Source of the DNA: an uncultured Eubacteriales bacterium | GTDB lineage: Bacteria > Bacillota > Clostridia > Christensenellales > Aristaeellaceae | Length of the DNA stretch: 29,692 bases | Direction: 5' to 3' | Assembly (NCBI GenBank): GCA_900553265.1 | Contig: USDD01000025.1 | Span: forward strand, 1 to 29,692 | Part shown: piece after piece, positions 22,619-29,692 of the stretch | How the letters are laid out: each line of letters starts with the position of its first letter | How positions within the stretch are numbered: position 1 is the first letter of the stretch | Notes under the pieces: generated by a model | What the model was told of the DNA's origin: nothing | What the model saw: the letters and a program-made list of their open reading frames with translations, nothing else | Databases searched by the model: none | Made by a program: the position numbers and the translations under genes

Positions 22619-23482
22619 ATGCCAAGGCGGTCCTTTGATCGGTCGACGCCCGCAACCGGAAACATTATTGATATGAACACAGGCAAACCGGTGGAAGTGC
22701 CCTCGATTCCCATCCTCTGCGAACGAATCCGTCATTACCGGCTCCAGATGGGTATAGAGCAGAAAGAGCTTGCCCGGCGGATCGGAATTACCGGAAACTC
22801 TGTATGCAATTGGGAGAATGGGCGGGGAAGGCCGGACGTAAATCTGCTGCCCGCAATCTGCGAAGCGCTGCATATCACTTTCTATGAATTATTCGATGTG
22901 GAGGACCCCACCGTTCAATACACCGCCGGCGAGCAGCTGCTTATTGACGGATACCGGCAGCTCTCTCTAGGGCACCGACATGCGGTCAGCCGCCTGGTAG
23001 ATACGCTGCTCGAGGTTCAGGCGGCGGAAAGCTGTCCAAAGATCCGAAAGCTCACCTTTTTCGAGCGCTCCCTGGCGGCGGGTATCGGCGACCCGACGGA
23101 GTTCGAGGACGAGGGCGAGCCCATCTTTCTGTACGCTTCCGAGGCGGTCGACCGCGCCGACTGCGTATTCAGCGTCAGCGGCGACAGTATGGAGCCGGAG
23201 TACCACGACGGCGATCTGGTGCTGGTGCGGCGGATTCCGGACGCGCCCGAACTGAAGGAAGGCGAAATCGGCGCGTTTATTGCGGGGAACGAGACATATA
23301 TCAAGGAATACCGGGAGGACGGTCTGCACTCCCTGAACCCCCAATATGACGTCATGCGCTTCTCCGACGAGGAATCCGTCTACCTGATCGGGCGCGTTAT
23401 GGGCGTTCTGAACCCGGAAAGCATCGCGGCGGAAGCGGATGTGAAGAGGTATCTGGCAATCCACGGGGATGCGGAAAACTAA
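22619..23482 (+). CDS. XRE-family repressor with S24 (LexA/CI-like) peptidase domain
   Basis: The 287-residue protein has a helix-turn-helix of the Cro/CI type (about 33-90: ERIRHYRLQMGIEQKELARRIG...VCNWENGRGRP) and a C-terminal S24 domain with catalytic Ser190 in SGDSMEPEYHDGDLV and Lys229 in ETYIKEY. An Ala-Gly pair at 154-155 (SLAAGIG) is a plausible self-cleavage site. Such repressors keep prophages or integrative elements silent until DNA damage. AAAGGAG at 22605-22611 is 7 bases before ATG 22619; a GTG at 22562 is too close to the -10 box. It appears intact, unlike its neighbours. Confidence 0.9.
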   Translation: MPRRSFDRSTPATGNIIDMNTGKPVEVPSIPILCERIRHYRLQMGIEQKELARRIGITGNSVCNWENGRGRPDVNLLPAICEALHITFYELFDVEDPTVQYTAGEQLLIDGYRQLSLGHRHAVSRLVDTLLEVQAAESCPKIRKLTFFERSLAAGIGDPTEFEDEGEPIFLYASEAVDRADCVFSVSGDSMEPEYHDGDLVLVRRIPDAPELKEGEIGAFIAGNETYIKEYREDGLHSLNPQYDVMRFSDEESVYLIGRVMGVLNPESIAAEADVKRYLAIHGDAEN

Positions 23483-23528
23483 AGCAGAATGGCTGCTCTG
23501 CATCGTTCAATGAGCGGGCCGCAATAAC

Positions 23529-23665
23529 TCACGCCTTGTCTTCGTCCCTGCTCTCCTGCGGTTTGTCCTCCTGCAGCACCGCCAGCATAATCCGTGCGCC
23601 TGTCCGAAAGCCCTCAATGCCGTTTCTCCGGATGAAGCTGCTTTGCGCATCCATCCCGAATGAGC
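23529..23665 (-). pseudogene. C-terminal fragment, DUF6809-like mobile-element protein
   Basis: About 45 codons ending at 23529 encode AQSSFIRRNGIEGFRTGAR followed by IMLAVLQEDK and a charged tail. The GF-x-x-GARIM pattern with a preceding acidic/Ser stretch resembles the end of DUF6809-type proteins, common in Firmicutes conjugative elements. There is no start codon with a Shine-Dalgarno, and the upstream side is the stop codon of the glycosidase gene. I treat it as a relic with its 5' part missing; the family match is from memory and weak. Confidence 0.4.
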
Positions 23666-25096
23666 TCAGATCCGCTCCACGCTGAGAATCTGTCCCTGAA
23701 GATCGGTGACGACGCACTGTCCGCAATTGCCGGAATAGACCTCCCGTCCGTTGAGCAGCGCGCGCATCTTGCCGTCCCGGCGCATGACGCGCAGCGTGCG
23801 CTCGCCCATGTGCTGGGTGTAGTCGCTCGCGTCCGCGCCGCCCACGGCGCTGAACAGCAGCCGGTCGCGCCGCCGCACGCCGCCGTACATCATCGCAATG
23901 TACTCCAACGCCGCCAGCATCGTCGGGCCGTAGCCGTCGATGCCGTCGTTGTAGTCGCCGGTGAACGGATCGTACTGCTGCACGTAGCGGCCGTTGCGCG
24001 CCAGATTGCTCAGCCAGATTTCGCCCAACCGCGCCACCAGATCGTGGCGGCCGTAGTTCATCAGCGCGTCCACGGCGCGCTGATAGATCAGGCCCTGACA
24101 GGAGCCGCTCCAGTTGTTCACCGGATCGTTGACGAAGAACAGGTCGTGAATGGCCGTGGCGGGCATGGGCAGCTTCGTCCAGAATTCGTCCGGGTTGAGC
24201 AGATGGCGCTGAATGAACGTCCGGGCCATGCCGTCGTCGAACAGGCCCAGATGCATGCAGCGCAGATTGATGTGGTTCAGCGAATCGATGGTCACGCCGT
24301 CCCGGTCGCGGTCGAAGCATGCCGCGCGGGACTCGTTCCACAGATGTGCCTTCACCCGGCGGCGATGCTCCGCAGCCTCGTTTCGCCAGTGGCCGCTCCT
24401 GTCGTCGCCCAGCAGGTCGTGAATTTCGGCAAGCGTGGCGGCCATGTCATAGCAGTAGCCGGCGTATTCCATGGACTGGAAGGGCAGCCTGCCGGAATCC
24501 TGCGGAGGCGTCTCGCCGCCAAAGCCGCCGTCCCTCGCGCCGAGACGGAGGAAGCGGGCGCAGTTGTCCTCGCCGGAATCCCAGACGCACCATTCCTCGG
24601 GAATGCCGTTGGGATTGCCGGTGCGATACTTCATGATATAGCCGTAGAAGTCCTCCATCGCGCCGGCCACCAGACGCAGATAGCGCTCGTCCGGGCCGAT
24701 CCAGTCGCACATGCGCAGCGCCTGATGGGCAAAGTAGAAGCCCTGAATCCAGTCGTAATGGGCCACCACGCCCAGCATCCGGTCGGACATGTCGGAGATC
24801 ATGCCCGGCATGCGGCCGTCCCGGCGCTGATACTGCATGAAGATCAGCAGGTTGTTCAGGCCCACCTCCACGTCGCGCTTGGCGTACATCTCGCCGCCCA
24901 TGGGCTGGGTTTCCAGCCAGACGTTGCGATAGTTGGAACCCTCGATGAGCACGCGGCGGCCGTTGTAGACCTTGATGTTGTCCTTCAGCAGCCGTTCGCA
25001 GTCGTCGAACACCCTTTTCAGTTCCGGCCGGCTGCTGGAAAATTCCACGCCCGTGCGGGGCAGCGCATAGGATTTCGCGTCAAATTCGTTGAACAT
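23666..25096 (-). CDS. (alpha/alpha)6-barrel glycosidase-like protein
   Basis: The 476-residue protein has the alternating helix pattern and aromatic/acidic motifs of six-hairpin glycosidases: VWLETQPMGGEMY, QRRDGRMPGMI, YDWIQGFYFAHQAL, SMEYAGYCYDMA, NNWSGSCQGLIYQRAV and PFTGDYNDGIDGYGPTML. It has no signal peptide, so it would act on imported sugars in the cytoplasm. The exact GH family and substrate are not clear to me; relation to GH63/GH37-like or mannosylglycerate hydrolase-type barrels is possible. GGAGG lies 7 bases before ATG 25096, 13 bases after the larger glycosidase gene, and it ends the operon. Confidence 0.75.
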   Translation of the reverse strand: MFNEFDAKSYALPRTGVEFSSSRPELKRVFDDCERLLKDNIKVYNGRRVLIEGSNYRNVWLETQPMGGEMYAKRDVEVGLNNLLIFMQYQRRDGRMPGMISDMSDRMLGVVAHYDWIQGFYFAHQALRMCDWIGPDERYLRLVAGAMEDFYGYIMKYRTGNPNGIPEEWCVWDSGEDNCARFLRLGARDGGFGGETPPQDSGRLPFQSMEYAGYCYDMAATLAEIHDLLGDDRSGHWRNEAAEHRRRVKAHLWNESRAACFDRDRDGVTIDSLNHINLRCMHLGLFDDGMARTFIQRHLLNPDEFWTKLPMPATAIHDLFFVNDPVNNWSGSCQGLIYQRAVDALMNYGRHDLVARLGEIWLSNLARNGRYVQQYDPFTGDYNDGIDGYGPTMLAALEYIAMMYGGVRRRDRLLFSAVGGADASDYTQHMGERTLRVMRRDGKMRALLNGREVYSGNCGQCVVTDLQGQILSVERI

Positions 25097-25109
25097 TGTC
25101 GTTCCTCCG

Positions 25110-27701
25110 TCAATAGAGAATCCGCACCGGGCCGAGCAGACCCGAGGGCGTGAGCTGCACAAAGTGAGAGAAGGGATCCGGGTTGCGGTGCACCAGATTG
25201 TTCACGACCTCCAGCACGAGATGGTTTTCGCCCTCGCGCAGCGCGTCGTTGAAGTAGACATAGGGCGCGTCGATGCGCCAGCCGAGATCCCGTCCGTTCA
25301 GCTCGGCGCGCACGCACTCGCCCACCAGCCCGAGGTCGATTCCCTTCGCGCCGGATTGGACAACGAACGTCGTCTCGTATCGCATCGTTCCGGAGAAATC
25401 CGGGTCGCCGTCCATTCCGCAGACGTTATAGAGTTTTTCCAGCGCCCGCGCGGGCTGCGCCTCGCCGCCGGCGGGAATCAGCGCAAGCGTCCACCCCGCG
25501 TCCATCGGTTCGCAGGAGCGAATCTCCGGGCGCGCCGAAAGAGCCTCCGGAGCGCCGCCGCCGAAGATCAGAATCGTGGATTCGCCGGGGCCCAGCCGCA
25601 GCGGAAGCCGCCCCTCCTCCGCGTCGATGGCGTAAAACGCGTCCGCGTACAGCTCGGCGCGCACGCCGGGGCCGGACACAGGCAGAAGCACCGTGCCGTC
25701 GAAGGCCTCGGACATGGACTCGTTCACCAGCATGAACGCGTCCGCGTCGTCCCGGCGGGCATGGCGCACGCGCAGCGGCGGGAAGGGATCCTCCAGCCGC
25801 ACATCGGTTCCTCCGGCGCGGCGCACGAATTCCGCCGCGTCCGCGAGGGCGACGACCTCGCCGAAATCGCAGTTCTCCGGACGGCCGTCCACAAACGCCG
25901 CCTTCAGCCCCGCGTCCTTCAGCGCGCGCAGCCTGCCAAGGAAGACCTCGGGCAGCCACTGCGCCCGGGGAATCAGCAGCGCGGGATAGCGCATCTTCTC
26001 CACGCGCAGCGCGCCATCCTCCACCCGCGCCTTCTCCATCAGCGCGTCGATGGGCAGAATGTCGTAGTTCAGCTGCGCGTCGCAGAGCGCCCGGCAGGGC
26101 TCGCCCAGCAGCATGCAGTCCCGGCCCGACCATTCAGCCTCGGCGGGATACAGCACCGCGGCGGAGACAATCTCCGTGCCGGCGATGAGGTGCGCCGCCC
26201 GGTTCGTGCAGCGCATCAGCTTTGCAAAGGCGTCAAACTCCGGATTGACGCCGCCGGCGTTGAAGTGGGGAGGGCAGTCCGGATCGGGATATTTGGGCGA
26301 AAACGCGTGGGGCACGAAGCGATTGATCCCGCGCACCAGCATGTGATCCATCAGATGCTTCATCATCGGCACGCCCTCGGCCCAGCCATACGCGCCGAAC
26401 ACCTCGCACATGGCGCGGTCAGCCATGCGCGGCTGGATGTGGCTCAGCGACGCGGCGAGGCGCGCCAGCACATAGTCGAAGAACGTGGGATCAGTCATGC
26501 CGCCGGCGCAGGAGGCCGCGTGAACATAGTGCGCCATGCCGGGCAGAATCTGGTGCAGCACCACGTCGATGCCCGCCATGTCCTGTCCATCCAGCGCGCG
26601 GAAGTAATGGCCCACGCCGCACGAAAGGCGCATGTGCGCGTCCATGTCCTCGATGATGTGGCCGATATACTCCACGCCGTGCCCGCGGCACCATCCCCCG
26701 ATCTGATTGGAGAAATGCTCGCGCCACAGACTGGTCACGGCGTTCATATAGGCCGTGCGCACCTCGGGCATGCCGTCGCCCTGTCGATACCACAGTCCCG
26801 CCAGCCGGCCGCGGACGTCGCCGCCCAACTCGCTCTCCATCCGGGCAAGCAGCTCGTCGCTCCAGGGCAGGGCCAGACCCGGCTGACCCAGCTTCTGGTC
26901 GTACATGCTGGGCGCCGCGCCGCCGCCCGAGACGCGGCAGTTGCCCAGACTCGGCTCGTCGGAGAAGAAGCCCGCGATGGTATTGCCGAAATAGCGGGCG
27001 TAATGGGCGTAGTGCGGCTCGTACACCGCTTCGAGAAGCACCTGCACCGACTGAGCATCTATGAGATGGATGTAATCCTTCTGGCTGGTTCCCCGGCGGC
27101 TCTTGTACAGCGCGAACACGCGATACACGCCCTCGGGCACATCCCAGAACACGTAGCGCCCGCGCACATTGGCCGTCAGGTCGATGGGCGTTTCGTCCAG
27201 CGTCTCGTCGTGCTCACTGCGGCGATAGGCGAACACGCCCAGCAGCACGTCCTCGGGATCGCTCACCGAGTCGGCGGCGGAGCAGCCCGCCGAGCACTCG
27301 TCGTCCATGGTTCCACCGATGCTCAGCAGCACGGCGCTCTCCCGGGCGGGGCCGACCACGTCCACATGCTCCTCGATCAGCTGCCACTTGCGCCGCTCGG
27401 GGTACTTCTTCGAGATCATGCCGTTGGCATAGCCCGTGGGGAAGTGCTTGTCGTCCAGAATCCAGACCTTCATGCCCAGCCGCTCCGCCTCGGCCAGCAC
27501 CACGTCCATATCGTCCCACCATTCCTGTTCGCAGAAGTGCTCATGCGGGCGGGATTCCACGCAGAGCGCCCGCGCGCCGCTGTCGTACACCTGCTTCACC
27601 AGCGTCGGCAGCTCGCCGCGATGTCCGTCGTGCATCCACAGAAAGGGCAGAAGAACGTTGCCCTCCCGGCCGTGCAGAACGTCGTCCAGTCTCTGATCCA
27701 T
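25110..27701 (-). CDS. large glycoside hydrolase, GH106 (alpha-L-rhamnosidase)-like
   Basis: The 863-residue protein lacks a signal peptide. Its N-terminal part looks like a TIM barrel of the GH106-related type (PFLWMHDGHRGELPTLVKQVYDSG, WILDDKHFPTGYANGMISKKYPE, GFFSDEPSLGN, HIIEDMDAH), and its C-terminal part a carbohydrate-binding jelly-roll fold (DFSGTMRYETTF, LNGRDLGWRIDAPYVYFNDALREGENHL). GH106-type enzymes remove alpha-L-rhamnose from plant pectin; here rhamnosides or other deoxy-sugars are only an inference. AGGAGG precedes the ATG. It is followed 13 bases later by the second glycosidase and preceded by two sugar permeases, so the group imports and degrades one oligosaccharide. Confidence 0.7.
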   Translation of the reverse strand: MDQRLDDVLHGREGNVLLPFLWMHDGHRGELPTLVKQVYDSGARALCVESRPHEHFCEQEWWDDMDVVLAEAERLGMKVWILDDKHFPTGYANGMISKKYPERRKWQLIEEHVDVVGPARESAVLLSIGGTMDDECSAGCSAADSVSDPEDVLLGVFAYRRSEHDETLDETPIDLTANVRGRYVFWDVPEGVYRVFALYKSRRGTSQKDYIHLIDAQSVQVLLEAVYEPHYAHYARYFGNTIAGFFSDEPSLGNCRVSGGGAAPSMYDQKLGQPGLALPWSDELLARMESELGGDVRGRLAGLWYRQGDGMPEVRTAYMNAVTSLWREHFSNQIGGWCRGHGVEYIGHIIEDMDAHMRLSCGVGHYFRALDGQDMAGIDVVLHQILPGMAHYVHAASCAGGMTDPTFFDYVLARLAASLSHIQPRMADRAMCEVFGAYGWAEGVPMMKHLMDHMLVRGINRFVPHAFSPKYPDPDCPPHFNAGGVNPEFDAFAKLMRCTNRAAHLIAGTEIVSAAVLYPAEAEWSGRDCMLLGEPCRALCDAQLNYDILPIDALMEKARVEDGALRVEKMRYPALLIPRAQWLPEVFLGRLRALKDAGLKAAFVDGRPENCDFGEVVALADAAEFVRRAGGTDVRLEDPFPPLRVRHARRDDADAFMLVNESMSEAFDGTVLLPVSGPGVRAELYADAFYAIDAEEGRLPLRLGPGESTILIFGGGAPEALSARPEIRSCEPMDAGWTLALIPAGGEAQPARALEKLYNVCGMDGDPDFSGTMRYETTFVVQSGAKGIDLGLVGECVRAELNGRDLGWRIDAPYVYFNDALREGENHLVLEVVNNLVHRNPDPFSHFVQLTPSGLLGPVRILY

Positions 27702-27745
27702 GTCTTAAATCCTCCTCCAAATGATTATTGACAGAAGCGAAACGG

Positions 27746-27774
27746 CGGAAGAAGGCGAACCGCGCCCTCTTCCG
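27746..27774 (-). promoter_or_regulatory. intercistronic hairpin between the permease and glycosidase genes
   Basis: CGGAAGA-A-GGCG pairs with CGCC-C-TCTTCCG around a 5-base loop, with one internal mismatch. No T tract follows on the minus strand, so it is more likely an mRNA-stability or attenuation element than a full terminator. Confidence 0.55.
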
Positions 27775-27791
27775 TCCAGATTTTCTGAAAT

Positions 27792-28679
27792 TTACTCCTT
27801 GACCGCGCCGATGGTCAGGCCGGTGATGAAATACCTCTGCAGGAACGGATACACCAGCAGAATCGGCACCGTGGCGAAGATGATCTGCGCCGACTGGAAG
27901 GAGCGCGACGACAGCTGCTTGATCTTCATCAGATCCGTGGAGGTGAACATGCTCATGTCCACAGATTTGAGCATCTGCCTCAGCAGCGTCTGCAGCGGCC
28001 ATTTGTTCATGGAATTCATGTAGATCATGCCGCCGAACCACTCGTTCCAGTGGTTGACCATGGAAAACAGCGTGATGGTGGCGATGGAAGCCATGGACAG
28101 CGGCAGGATGATGCGGATGAGGATCATCCATTCGCCCGCGCCGTCGATGGCCGCGGCCTCGCTGATGCTCTTGCTGATGCCGCGGATGAAGTTCATCATC
28201 ATGATGACGTAGAACGTGGGCACGCAGCCGGGCAGAATCAGCGCCCAGAGCGAGTCCATCATGCCCAGGTTCTTGACCAGCAGGAACGACGGGATCATGC
28301 CGCCGCTGACGAGCATTGGAATGGTGAAGAACCAGATGATGACATTGCGGCCCTTCAGCTCGGTCTCGTCCTTGGACAGCGGATAGGCCGCGAGAATGAC
28401 CATCAGCAGGTTGATGGCCGTGCCGGCAACGGTGCGCAGCACCGAAATTCCGAAGGAATTGAGGAACACCGCGTTGGAAAAGACCATGTCGTAGGCGGCG
28501 GTGTTCAGGCCCATGGGCCAGAATTTGACCTTGTTGGCGCTGGCCGACGCCGAATCGCTGAGCGAGACCGCCAGCACGTGGATCAGCGGCAGCAGGCACA
28601 TCAGCGCCAGCAGCGTCATCAGAATGGCGTTGAACACGCCGAAGATTTTTTCGCCCCGGGAGCGGAGATTGCTGTTCAT
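27792..28679 (-). CDS. carbohydrate ABC transporter permease, LplC/YtcP type
   Basis: The 295-residue inner-membrane subunit has six hydrophobic segments and the cytoplasmic EAA loop EAAAIDGAGEWMILIRIILP, which docks to the ATPase. The N terminus (EKIFGVFNAILMTLLALMCLLPLIHVLAVSLS) and the C-terminal YPFLQRYF...GAVKE are typical of LplC/YtcP-type CUT1 permeases for complex oligosaccharides. GAGGTGAGG lies before the ATG. It follows the LplB-type gene after 13 bases and precedes the glycosidases. Confidence 0.92.
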   Translation of the reverse strand: MNSNLRSRGEKIFGVFNAILMTLLALMCLLPLIHVLAVSLSDSASASANKVKFWPMGLNTAAYDMVFSNAVFLNSFGISVLRTVAGTAINLLMVILAAYPLSKDETELKGRNVIIWFFTIPMLVSGGMIPSFLLVKNLGMMDSLWALILPGCVPTFYVIMMMNFIRGISKSISEAAAIDGAGEWMILIRIILPLSMASIATITLFSMVNHWNEWFGGMIYMNSMNKWPLQTLLRQMLKSVDMSMFTSTDLMKIKQLSSRSFQSAQIIFATVPILLVYPFLQRYFITGLTIGAVKE

Positions 28680-28692
28680 CTTGCCTCACCTC

Positions 28693-29634
28693 TCAGAAGA
28701 TCCGATAGTTGAATTTCTTCGTGGCGAAGAGATTCGTAACAATCAGCAGCGTCGCGCCGATCAGCGACTTGAACAGGCCCAGCGCCGTGGACAGGGAATA
28801 CTGGGAATCCACCAGACCCTGACGATAGATAAAGGTGTCCAGGATGTCGGCGGTTTCGTAGACCGAGGCGTTGTACATGATGAAAATCTGGTCGAAGCCG
28901 GCGTTCATGATGCCGCCCAGCGCCAGCGTCGCCATCATCACGATGGTCACGGAGATGCCGGGGATCGTGACGTACCAGACCTGTCCGACGCGGCTCGCGC
29001 CGTCGATCTTTGCGGCCTCGTAAAGCTCGGGATTGATGCTCGTAATGGCGGCCAGATAGATGATCGCGCCGTAGCCGAATTCCTTCCAGACCTCCAGCAT
29101 GACCATCACCGGCTGGAACCACTGGTTGCTGCCCAGAAAGAATATGGGCCGTCCGCCCAGCGCCTTGATGGCCTGATTGATCATGCCCTTGGTGGACAGC
29201 ATGTCGATGAACACGCCGCCGATGATGACCCAGGACAGGAAATGCGGGAAGTAGGTCACCGTCTGCACCGTGCGCTTGAACAACGGGTTGCGCACCTCGT
29301 TGATCAGCAGCGCGAACAGCACGGCGAACAGCTGGGTGAAGATCATCTTGCCCAGCGCGATGACCACGGTGTTGCGAACGATCTTCGGGAAATCGGGCAT
29401 TTGCATGGCCATGCGGAACCATTTCAGCCCCACCCAGTCGCTGCCCAGAAAGCCCTTGCCCGGATTGTAATCCTCAAAGGCGATGATGAGTCCGTACAGC
29501 GGAACATAGCTGAACAAAATGACGAAGAAGGCCGGAATCAGCAGCATGACGTAGTTGGGCCACGTCCTTCTGAAGTGGAAGCTGCGAATGAACTTCCGAA
29601 AGCCGCTCTCCGACGGTCGGGCCGAAGCCATCAT
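28693..29634 (-). CDS. carbohydrate ABC transporter permease, LplB/YtcQ-partner type
   Basis: The 313-residue inner-membrane subunit has the characteristic start WPNYVMLLIPAFFVILFSYVPLYGLIIAFEDYNPGKG, the EAA loop EAAKIDGASRVGQVWYVTIPGI, and the C-terminal NLFATKKFNYRIF. It pairs with the LplC-type gene to form the CUT1 channel. AAAGGA lies 9 bases before ATG 29634; a TTG two codons earlier is too close to it. The solute-binding lipoprotein and possibly a regulator are expected just beyond the right edge; the ATPase is usually a shared MsmK-like protein elsewhere. Confidence 0.93.
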   Translation of the reverse strand: MMASARPSESGFRKFIRSFHFRRTWPNYVMLLIPAFFVILFSYVPLYGLIIAFEDYNPGKGFLGSDWVGLKWFRMAMQMPDFPKIVRNTVVIALGKMIFTQLFAVLFALLINEVRNPLFKRTVQTVTYFPHFLSWVIIGGVFIDMLSTKGMINQAIKALGGRPIFFLGSNQWFQPVMVMLEVWKEFGYGAIIYLAAITSINPELYEAAKIDGASRVGQVWYVTIPGISVTIVMMATLALGGIMNAGFDQIFIMYNASVYETADILDTFIYRQGLVDSQYSLSTALGLFKSLIGATLLIVTNLFATKKFNYRIF

Positions 29635-29651
29635 AAGCAATCATCCTTTCC

Positions 29652-29681
29652 TAAAAGACGAGGGGATTGCTCCCCTCGTCT
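29652..29681 (-). terminator. hairpin upstream of the LplB-type gene
   Basis: An 11-bp perfect stem AGACGAGGGGA/TCCCCTCGTCT with a 4-base loop is followed on the minus strand by TTTAG. It lies 22 bases before the permease start and would follow the gene beyond the right edge, probably the solute-binding protein. It can act as a partial terminator that makes the binding protein more abundant than the permeases. Confidence 0.72.
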
Positions 29682-29692
29682 CCGTTCGTGCA

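Noticed and set aside
23483..23528. Short AGCAG/CTGCT hairpin after the XRE/S24 gene
   Set aside because: Only 5 bp with no T run; too weak for a terminator.
25089..27731. 880-codon open frame antisense to the large glycosidase
   Set aside because: It is a high-GC shadow: His/Arg/Ala-rich, no domain, while the minus strand has clear fold motifs, Shine-Dalgarno and operon spacing. The same holds for other long antisense frames at 1594-2667, 4427-5395, 9849-11603, 15965-17509 and 23660-25153.
1..29692. tRNA, rRNA or known riboswitches
   Set aside because: I saw no cloverleaf-like or conserved riboswitch core in the intergenic gaps on either strand, within the limits of reading by eye.

Overview
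This window looks like a piece of chromosome from a GC-rich, Gram-positive-type Clostridia/Bacillota bacterium, probably an uncultured gut anaerobe. The evidence is the classical Firmicutes block rsmB-rlmN-stp-prkC-rsgA-rpe, strong AGGAGG ribosome binding sites, textbook sigma-A promoters, a PASTA kinase, an LCP cell-wall protein, ScpA, and LplB/LplC-type sugar permeases. I cannot name the species. No rRNA, tRNA or CRISPR array was seen. No gene-free stretch exceeds about 300 bases; the longest is 7002-7241.

Layout. (1) 2-7001, plus strand: a tightly coupled operon for rRNA modification (RsmB, RlmN), Ser/Thr phospho-signalling (Stp, PrkC), ribosome assembly (RsgA) and the pentose phosphate pathway (Rpe). 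The RsmB reading frame is open to the left edge through at least 145 codons of a charged PHGERRFDD-type repeat. (2) 7002-7241: a composite palindromic element and a strong terminator. (3) 7242-11714, mostly minus strand: a sugar isomerase/epimerase-like gene, a relic of an AraC regulator, a MATE exporter, an Fe-S/FMN flavoprotein, and a MarR-TauE/SafE operon with a promoter and adjoining palindromic operator. (4) 11741-13872, plus strand: small membrane protein, ruvC, ruvA, GNAT; ruvB is absent. (5) 13887-18826, minus strand: metallophosphoesterase, tandem VanW-like secreted protein, scpA, site-2 protease, small membrane protein, amidohydrolase. (6) 18900-21553, plus strand: a secreted SH3-like protein and an LCP protein. 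(7) 21554-23665: a 2.1-kb scar of a mobile element. It holds a truncated ImmA-like metallopeptidase, an intact XRE/S24 repressor with divergent symmetric promoters, and a possible DUF6809-type tail. (8) 23666-29692, minus strand: a carbohydrate-use operon with two sugar ABC permeases and two large glycosidase-like proteins; the solute-binding protein probably lies beyond the right edge.

Most notable are the RsmB repeat extension, whose copy-to-copy changes are largely synonymous in the RsmB frame, and the mobile-element scar, whose left-hand gene demonstrably runs into a host terminator. I did not see a clearly new defence or biosynthetic system.
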